DNA of 64,000 bases from Pseudomonas oryzihabitans. GTDB taxonomy: Bacteria > Pseudomonadota > Gammaproteobacteria > Pseudomonadales > Pseudomonadaceae. Location of the stretch: positions 2,260,001 to 2,324,000 of the forward strand of contig NZ_CP021645.1 in assembly GCF_006384975.1 (NCBI RefSeq), written 5' to 3'. Shown piece after piece: positions 57,040 to 64,000 of the stretch. Under the pieces are notes generated by a model that saw nothing but the letters and a program-made list of their open reading frames with translations, did not search any database and was not told the origin of the DNA. The position numbers and the translations under genes were made by a program. How positions within the stretch are numbered: position 1 is the stretch's first letter; the number at the start of each line of letters is the position of its first letter.

Positions 57040-58275
57040 TTATAGAAGGCTCAAGGGATAGCTGACGATGACCCGATTCTCGTCGTAATCGAGGTTACTG
57101 AAGTCACGCCTCACGCTGGCGTTGCGCCAGCGCAGCGACAGATCCTTGAGGGCGCCGCTCTTGAACACATAGGCCAGCTCGGACTCACGCACCCATTCGC
57201 GGCCATCCCGCACTTTGGCCAGGCGCACGTCGTCGCCCCTGACGTAACGGGTCATGAGCGACAGCCCAGGCAGGCCCAGACCGGTGAAGTCATAGTCGTA
57301 CCTGAGTTGCCAGGAGCTTTCGTGGGGGTTGTCGAAGGCTGTGTTGAAGGTATTGTTGGCCAGGTAGATCCCGCCCGTGCCGTTCACCCTCATCCAGCCA
57401 GTCGCGCCCTGGTTGAGCTGGCGCCCCAGGCTGAAGACCTGCGCGCCGCTGCGCAGCGACACCAGCAACGAATAGGTGGTGTTGTCCAGATCTCCCGCCA
57501 GCGCCCGCCCCGTCTCCCGACCGCGATAGACGCCGAGGTTGGCGTCGAGCCGCCGGTCGCCGCCCAGCGGTAGGCTCTGGATCACCCCCAGATAGTGCTG
57601 TCGATAGACATCTTCCAGTTCGCCGCTCCAAAGGCGCAGGGTGGTCCTGGTCGCGGCGATCTCGTAGTCGGCGCCGACGAAGTCGAAGCTATCCGCGGCG
57701 ATCTTGCCGTATCCCAGCTTCTCCAGACTGTCGTCGCTGCGCAGGCTGGTGCGCCGAAAGCGGCCGAGTTGGAGCTTTAGATCTTTGATCTCGGTCGAGG
57801 TCAGTTGCATGCCCTCGAAGGTCTGCGGCAGCGCACGGAAGTCGTCGGCATTGAGCAGCGGTAGATTGGGCATCCACTCGCCGTACTTGAATTCGGTCTT
57901 GGCAAAGCGGGCCTTGGCGGCCAGGCCAAGTCTGCCGAAATCCGCGGCGGGCTCACCGTCGCTGTGGCGCGGCAGCAACAGGGCGCCATAACGTCCGGCT
58001 CCGCCATCGAGCTTGACCGCGTACTTGCCCAGCACATCGACGCCAAAACCCACGGGGCCGGGCGTGAAACCCGAACGGGCATCGAGGATGAAGCCCTGGG
58101 TCCACTCTCGCGCCTGGTCGAGTGGATAGCTCTGCTGGGTGAAGTCGCGCTGGAAAAAGAAGTTGCGAAAGGTCAGGACCGCACGGGAATCCTCGAGGAA
58201 ACCGGCTGCCTCGGCCTGACCAGTCAGGACGGCGAGGCTCAACAGCAGGAAGCGCTGGGCAAGACGAACGACCAT
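57040..58275 (-). CDS. OprD-family outer-membrane porin
   Basis: Substrate-specific porin of 411 residues. A signal peptide (about 1-23, cleavage after AEA) is followed by GFLEDSRAVLTFRNFFFQRD, the hallmark start of mature OprD proteins, and alternating beta-strands through the length. The C-terminus is IVSYPLSLL, ending in Leu instead of the usual Phe. Placement after the DHDPS-family and MFS genes suggests it admits the acid that they transport and degrade. AGGAG precedes the ATG. Confidence 0.93.
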   Translation of the reverse strand: MVVRLAQRFLLLSLAVLTGQAEAAGFLEDSRAVLTFRNFFFQRDFTQQSYPLDQAREWTQGFILDARSGFTPGPVGFGVDVLGKYAVKLDGGAGRYGALLLPRHSDGEPAADFGRLGLAAKARFAKTEFKYGEWMPNLPLLNADDFRALPQTFEGMQLTSTEIKDLKLQLGRFRRTSLRSDDSLEKLGYGKIAADSFDFVGADYEIAATRTTLRLWSGELEDVYRQHYLGVIQSLPLGGDRRLDANLGVYRGRETGRALAGDLDNTTYSLLVSLRSGAQVFSLGRQLNQGATGWMRVNGTGGIYLANNTFNTAFDNPHESSWQLRYDYDFTGLGLPGLSLMTRYVRGDDVRLAKVRDGREWVRESELAYVFKSGALKDLSLRWRNASVRRDFSNLDYDENRVIVSYPLSLL

Positions 58276-58427
58276 GGCAAGTACTCCTAATTATAATTGT
58301 CGAGTCGTTGCGAACGGGTACGGCGCTGCCGTCCGCAGGGCAGTCGGCAGTTGCAGAAATGAGCGAGGGTGCCAGGAGTGCAACTTGGCGCCGCGTCCGG
58401 ACAGGAGAACCCGGTCCGGGCGGGCGA

Positions 58428-58451
58428 CCCGCGCCGAGGACCCGGCGCGGG
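58428..58451. terminator. GC-rich hairpin after the DHDPS-family gene
   Basis: CCCGCGCCG and CGGCGCGGG form a perfect 9-bp stem with a 6-nt loop, 10 bp past the gene end, in the 185-bp gap before the porin gene. There is no T-run, so partial termination or mRNA-end protection is likelier than full termination. Confidence 0.5.
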
Positions 58452-58460
58452 CGGTAACGG

Positions 58461-59381
58461 TCAGATCAAGCCGGCGAATTTGAGCGCCTCGGCGATCTCG
58501 CGATCGGCCCCCTCCTGCAGCGGCAGCAGCGGCGAACGCACGGTGGCGTGTTCGAGGATGCCGCGCGCGACCAGGCCATGCTTGAGCGCCACGGTGCCTT
58601 CCATGTGCGATCCGCGGTGATAGACGCTCTTGGTCAGCGGCAGCAGGCGATCGTGCAGTTCGCGCGCCCGGGCATAGTCCTTGGCCTTGCCGGCGGCGAT
58701 CAGCTCGATGAGCAGTTCCGGGGCGATGTTGCCGTAGCCGACCAGGGCGCCATCCACGTCGAACATGGTGTGCAGCAGGTATTCGTCGTGGCAGGTCAGC
58801 ACCGGTACATTCGGCCGCTCCTTGCGGAACACCGGGATCTCGGTGTCCCAGCGACGCATGTTGCGCACCCCGTTCTTCATGGCGATGACGCCCGGCTGGG
58901 CGGCGATGTCGAGCAGCGTCTGCAGGTTGTAGGTGGCCTTGGTGACATCGGGGTACTGGAACAGGATCAGCGGCAGGCCGCTCTCTTCGTGGATGGCCTT
59001 GTAGCGATCCTGGGGGGCGCCGTCCTGGTAGCCGAAACGCAGCCAGCCGTGGGACGGATAGACCAGCCCGGCCGAGGCGCCGGCGGCCACCGCCCGCTTG
59101 GCTTCCAGGGCCGCTACCTGGGTCCCTTCCCCGGTGATGCCGGCGATGATCGGCAGGCGGTCACCGACCGACTCGCGGAAGCTGCGAATCACCGCGCACT
59201 GTTCGTCGGCGGTGAGGAAGGTGCCCTCCCCGGCATGCCCGAGGATCACCAGCCCCTTGACGCCCTCGAAGCCGGCCAGCCAGGAGCCGAGTTTCTGGAT
59301 GGCGGCATGATCCACTTCGCCGTCGCGGGTGAAGGGAGTGACGGGGGCCGGAACCAAGCCTTTCAGATCGAAGTTTTTCAT
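58461..59381 (-). CDS. Dihydrodipicolinate synthase-family aldolase/dehydratase
   Basis: A 306-residue TIM-barrel lyase. The Schiff-base lysine is K169 (GVIAMKNG), the catalytic tyrosine Y143 (LFQYPD), and the substrate loop GHAGEGTFLT lies at 48-57. It is not the biosynthetic DapA: the loop has HAGEG rather than TTGE. Catabolic relatives split or dehydrate keto-sugar acids or aromatic pyruvate adducts. The start MKNFDLKGLVPAPVTPF is used; the longer frame reaches into the transporter gene. Confidence 0.88.
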   Translation of the reverse strand: MKNFDLKGLVPAPVTPFTRDGEVDHAAIQKLGSWLAGFEGVKGLVILGHAGEGTFLTADEQCAVIRSFRESVGDRLPIIAGITGEGTQVAALEAKRAVAAGASAGLVYPSHGWLRFGYQDGAPQDRYKAIHEESGLPLILFQYPDVTKATYNLQTLLDIAAQPGVIAMKNGVRNMRRWDTEIPVFRKERPNVPVLTCHDEYLLHTMFDVDGALVGYGNIAPELLIELIAAGKAKDYARARELHDRLLPLTKSVYHRGSHMEGTVALKHGLVARGILEHATVRSPLLPLQEGADREIAEALKFAGLI

Positions 59382-59454
59382 CTTGTTCTTCCTTTTGCTT
59401 GCACAGGGGGTTGTCCGCATTTGGCGTATGCGGGGACGCGGTAAAACGGATCGT

Positions 59455-60888
59455 TCAGGGCGACAGCTCTTCCAACACCTTGCCCTTGGTCTCGATGGCG
59501 AACAGCGCGGCCACCCCGGCAGTGGCCAGCAGCACCCCGGCGAAGGCGGCGAACACCAGGTGCACGCCGTAGCCGCCGATGATGAAACCCACCAGGATCG
59601 GGCCAGTGGCCGAGCCCAGGCGCAGCCAGGCACTGCCGACACCGGTACCGATGGCGCGCAGCCGGGTGGGATAGAGTTCGGCCGAATAGAGGTACAGCGA
59701 GAAGGTCACGGTCTGCACCGCGGCATAGGCCAGCGCGGCCAGCACCAGCACCTGGGTAGCGGAAGTAGCGCCGAGGGTGGCCAGGGCCAGCAAGGGCACG
59801 CAGGCCACCAGCAACGCCAGTACATACCAGCGCTTGCGCCCGACCCGGTCGATACAGAGGGCGCAGATCACCGCGGCGACCACACCCAGGGCCGAGGTCA
59901 TGAAGCCGTAGGACAGACTGGTGTGCAGCGGCAGCTTGAAGGTCTCGCGATAGAGCGTCGGCAGCCAGGTGATCAGGCCGTTGGCGACCATGTAGGAACC
60001 GAACCAGAGCGCCCAGATGACCAGGGTGCGGCGGCAATAGACCCGGCTGAAGAGCTCACGCCAGTTGCTCTGTCCGGACGTGGCCACGGCCTTGACCGGT
60101 ACCGGCTCCGGCAGGGCTTTGCCACTGGCCAGGACGCTGCGCTCCAGCCGCGCAACGATTTGATCCGCTTCCGCGTAGCGCCCCTTGGACGCCAGCCAAC
60201 GGGGGGATTCCAGCAACAACAGACGCAGCGGAATCATCAGGATGGCGGGGATCAGGCCGACGACGAACATGGCCTTCCAACCATACAGGGGCACCAGCAG
60301 GTAGCCGATCGCCCCGGCCCCGACCAGGCCGAACAGGAACATCACCTCATAGAGCAGGAAGAACCGCCCGCGCTTCCTGGAGCCTATGTATTCGTTGATA
60401 TAGGCGCTGGCGACCGGCACCTCGCCGCCCGTGCCTATTCCCTGCAGGAAACGGAACAGCATCAGCGAGCCGGCGCTCCAGGCGAACAGGCAGGCCAGAT
60501 CCATGGCGACGAACAGCAGGATGGTGAAGGTCAGAACCCGCAACCGCCCCACCCGCTCCGCCAGCCAGCCGAAGCACACCGCGCCGATCAACTGCCCCAG
60601 GTAACCGAACGCCAGGATCATGCCGATCTGCGCGGGGGTCAGACTCCATTCCTTCACCAGTACCGGCATGGCGTAGGCGATGGCGATCACCGTGTAGCCA
60701 TCGAAGAAGGTAGCGGCACCTATGACGTTGCGGGTCCAGAACACCCGCCGGGTAATGGGCAGGCGTTCGATGCGCGCACTGATATCCGCCTGCTCGGCGG
60801 CGAGGGTTGGAGCGGCGACGGCTGCCGCGGGATGCGTCGTCGCCGCGGACTGCGAATGGGGGCCTAGGGCCGAAGGTTCGGTCAACAT
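59455..60888 (-). CDS. MFS transporter, sugar/organic-acid:H+ symporter type
   Basis: Twelve-helix carrier of 477 residues with a long cytoplasmic N-terminus (about 50 residues). Conserved loops are GWLAERVGRLRV between helices 2 and 3, FLQGIGTGGEVPVASAYINE in helix 4, and ESPRWLASKGRYAEADQIV after helix 6, a sugar-porter-like PESPRWL signature. It stands between an IclR regulator and the DHDPS-family gene, and presumably imports the substrate of that pathway. Confidence 0.92.
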   Translation of the reverse strand: MLTEPSALGPHSQSAATTHPAAAVAAPTLAAEQADISARIERLPITRRVFWTRNVIGAATFFDGYTVIAIAYAMPVLVKEWSLTPAQIGMILAFGYLGQLIGAVCFGWLAERVGRLRVLTFTILLFVAMDLACLFAWSAGSLMLFRFLQGIGTGGEVPVASAYINEYIGSRKRGRFFLLYEVMFLFGLVGAGAIGYLLVPLYGWKAMFVVGLIPAILMIPLRLLLLESPRWLASKGRYAEADQIVARLERSVLASGKALPEPVPVKAVATSGQSNWRELFSRVYCRRTLVIWALWFGSYMVANGLITWLPTLYRETFKLPLHTSLSYGFMTSALGVVAAVICALCIDRVGRKRWYVLALLVACVPLLALATLGATSATQVLVLAALAYAAVQTVTFSLYLYSAELYPTRLRAIGTGVGSAWLRLGSATGPILVGFIIGGYGVHLVFAAFAGVLLATAGVAALFAIETKGKVLEELSP

Positions 60889-61020
60889 GGAGCGTCCTCT
60901 TGTTGTTATGTGAAATCTGCTGGAACAGCGGTCGTTGAACCTCTTTCTCGGGGTGTAGCGACCCGCGCCCCTGCCCGAGGCAGGAACGAAGGCGTGAATC
61001 CGTAAGGGCGGCGGCCGGCG

Positions 61021-61854
61021 CTAGAGCGTGAAACCTATGCTGCCGCTGGCCGCCACGGCACCGGCGATCTGGCGGGCCGCCGCACTGGCCATGTCCAGGG
61101 CCCGCTCGCGCAGGTCGTCCGCCGAGCAGCGGACCATGGGTGCCGCGATGCTGATGGCGCCAATCGGATAGCGCTCGGTGTCCAGCACCGGCACGGCCAG
61201 GATCAGCAGGCCCTCGGTGAACAGCGAAGGCGACAGGGCATAGCCCTGAGCGCGAATGCCGGCGAGCCGTTCGGCGAGGTCGGTCGGCTGTTGCGCTGGC
61301 TGCCAGGCGGGTGCGCTATCGCGGTTCTGGGCCTCGATCTTCTGCAACTCGGCGGGTGGCAGGAAGGCCAGCATCGACTGACCAATGGCGGTCTGGGTCG
61401 CGGGTACGGTGGTGCCAATGCGGATATCCACCCCCAGACGGGTGATGCCGGCGCGGACCCGCTCGATGTAGAGCACATCGACGCCATTGAGCACGGCGAA
61501 ACTCGCCGCCTCCTGGGTCTCGCTGACCAGGCCCTTGAGGATGGGTCTGACCAGGCTCCGCAAGTCACGGCGCGCGATGGCGTGGAAACCCAGGTCCAGC
61601 ACCCGCAGCGTGAGGCTGAAGCGACGACTCTCCGGCAGGCGCGCCACATAGCCCAGGTCGACCAGGGTATTGAGCATGCGGAAGGTGGTGCCCGGGTCCA
61701 ACTCGGCCGCCTGGGCGATCTGCGACAGGGTCATTTCCTCCTGCTCGCTGGAAAAGGCCTCCAGCACCCGGAAGCCCTTGGCCAGGGACTGCACGGTATT
61801 TCTCAGGCGCTTGTCGTCGCCATCGAGGATCGTCTCCGAAGTCTTGGTCGCCAT
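61021..61854 (-). CDS. IclR-family transcriptional regulator
   Basis: A 277-residue regulator with an N-terminal winged HTH (VQSLAKGFRVLEAFSSEQEE, LSQIAQAAELDPGTTFRML) and the IclR effector domain (GTTVPATQTAIGQSMLAFLP, PIGAISIAAPM). The ATG at 61854 is chosen; a GTG two codons earlier is nearly as good. Family members bind carboxylic acid or sugar acid effectors. It heads the MFS, DHDPS-family and OprD genes, with 132 bp before the MFS gene. Confidence 0.92.
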   Translation of the reverse strand: MATKTSETILDGDDKRLRNTVQSLAKGFRVLEAFSSEQEEMTLSQIAQAAELDPGTTFRMLNTLVDLGYVARLPESRRFSLTLRVLDLGFHAIARRDLRSLVRPILKGLVSETQEAASFAVLNGVDVLYIERVRAGITRLGVDIRIGTTVPATQTAIGQSMLAFLPPAELQKIEAQNRDSAPAWQPAQQPTDLAERLAGIRAQGYALSPSLFTEGLLILAVPVLDTERYPIGAISIAAPMVRCSADDLRERALDMASAAARQIAGAVAASGSIGFTL

Positions 61855-61878
61855 GGTCACCTGCCTGATATTTTTTGT

Positions 61879-61904
61879 TTTTTCGGATTGCGAAAAATAT
61901 TTCG
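61879..61904. promoter_or_regulatory. Candidate IclR operator
   Basis: TTTTTCG-N5-CGAAAAA (61879-61897) overlaps CGAAA-N4-TTTCG (61891-61904), so three alternating half-sites lie 25-50 bp upstream of the regulator start in an AT-rich stretch. This suits autoregulation by the IclR-type dimer of dimers. The remainder of the 215-bp gap to katG holds only the katG terminator. Confidence 0.5.
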
Positions 61905-62023
61905 TTCTATTAGGATAACACTATCCCTCCCTGCGGCCAGCTATCTTTGGTTATAGATGGCTAGCTTTTAATTACCTCAATTTGCTTACTCACCGCTGCC
62001 CTGCCAGCGGTTTTTGCTCCAGG

Positions 62024-62051
62024 CAAAAAAAACGCCTCCCGAAGGAGGCGT
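62024..62051 (-). terminator. Rho-independent terminator of katG
   Basis: On the minus strand ACGCCTCC-TTCG-GGAGGCGT is an 8-bp stem with a stable TTCG tetraloop, followed by a run of eight T, 18 bp past the katG stop. Confidence 0.92.
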
Positions 62052-62069
62052 CTCATTGCCGCGTGGCGA

Positions 62070-64000
<1,931 letters not shown>

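Noticed and set aside
58282..58300. TATAAT just before the porin gene as a -10
   Set aside because: It would place the transcription start inside the ribosome-binding site, and there is no matching -35.

Overview
The window is a contiguous piece of a high-GC gammaproteobacterial chromosome. Protein sequences and gene order point to Pseudomonas: isc operon, trmJ/suhB, sspAB with bc1 genes, murB to lolCDE, sthA, gap, mfd, mtnP, nagZ, psrA, lexA/sulA, topA, fadBA, uup and slt. The species cannot be fixed from the window alone. It reads as core genome arranged in blocks that, from memory of P. aeruginosa, lie apart there, followed by an accessory right end.

Layout. 1-4330: hscA (cut by the window edge), hscB, iscA, iscU, iscS and iscR on the minus strand, with a promoter and IscR box. 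4348-6145: trmJ, divergent suhB and a bidirectional terminator. 6188-9717: sspB, sspA and the cytochrome bc1 genes petC, petB and petA; all three bc1 genes use non-ATG starts coupled by 4-bp overlaps. 9714-16526: murB, a low-molecular-weight tyrosine phosphatase, kdsB, a Trm112-like gene, lpxK, exbD, exbB and comEC (cell envelope). 16640-19836: lolE, lolD, lolC. 19943-21519: PilZ-like protein, a small periplasmic protein and a glycerophosphodiesterase, then a cluster of palindromic repeats. 21814-28460: sthA, gap and mfd. 28508-30429: nagZ and mtnP, separated by a 172-bp MITE-like insertion sitting on the nagZ stop codon. 30510-32741: psrA with its palindromic operator, and lexA (SOS box) with sulA. 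32807-40176: two small conserved genes, topA, a DUF1653 gene, fadA and fadB. 40588-45107: universal stress protein, uup, slt.

The right end carries the more unusual content. 45328-49989 is a three-gene ABC transporter of the putative selenate type, with a fused double permease, convergent with selA. 50246-52879 has a signal-less lipase-like protein, an ankyrin protein and an SdiA-regulated-domain protein. 52948-56943 encodes a 1331-residue Pls/PosA-type membrane NRPS: adenylation domain, carrier domain, then three repeats of two membrane helices plus a left-handed beta-helix. Its promoter region holds three CTTAAG-like half-sites at exact 11-bp spacing, resembling a PmrA box. 57040-61854 is a small catabolic locus (OprD porin, DHDPS-family aldolase/dehydratase, MFS transporter, IclR regulator). 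katG is cut by the right edge.

Working together: PsrA probably controls its own gene and fadBA, and LexA its own gene with sulA. IscR controls the isc operon. The Pls-like synthetase is the best candidate for an undescribed system: a predicted envelope-embedded maker of a basic homopolymer, possibly under two-component control by cationic-peptide or metal signals.
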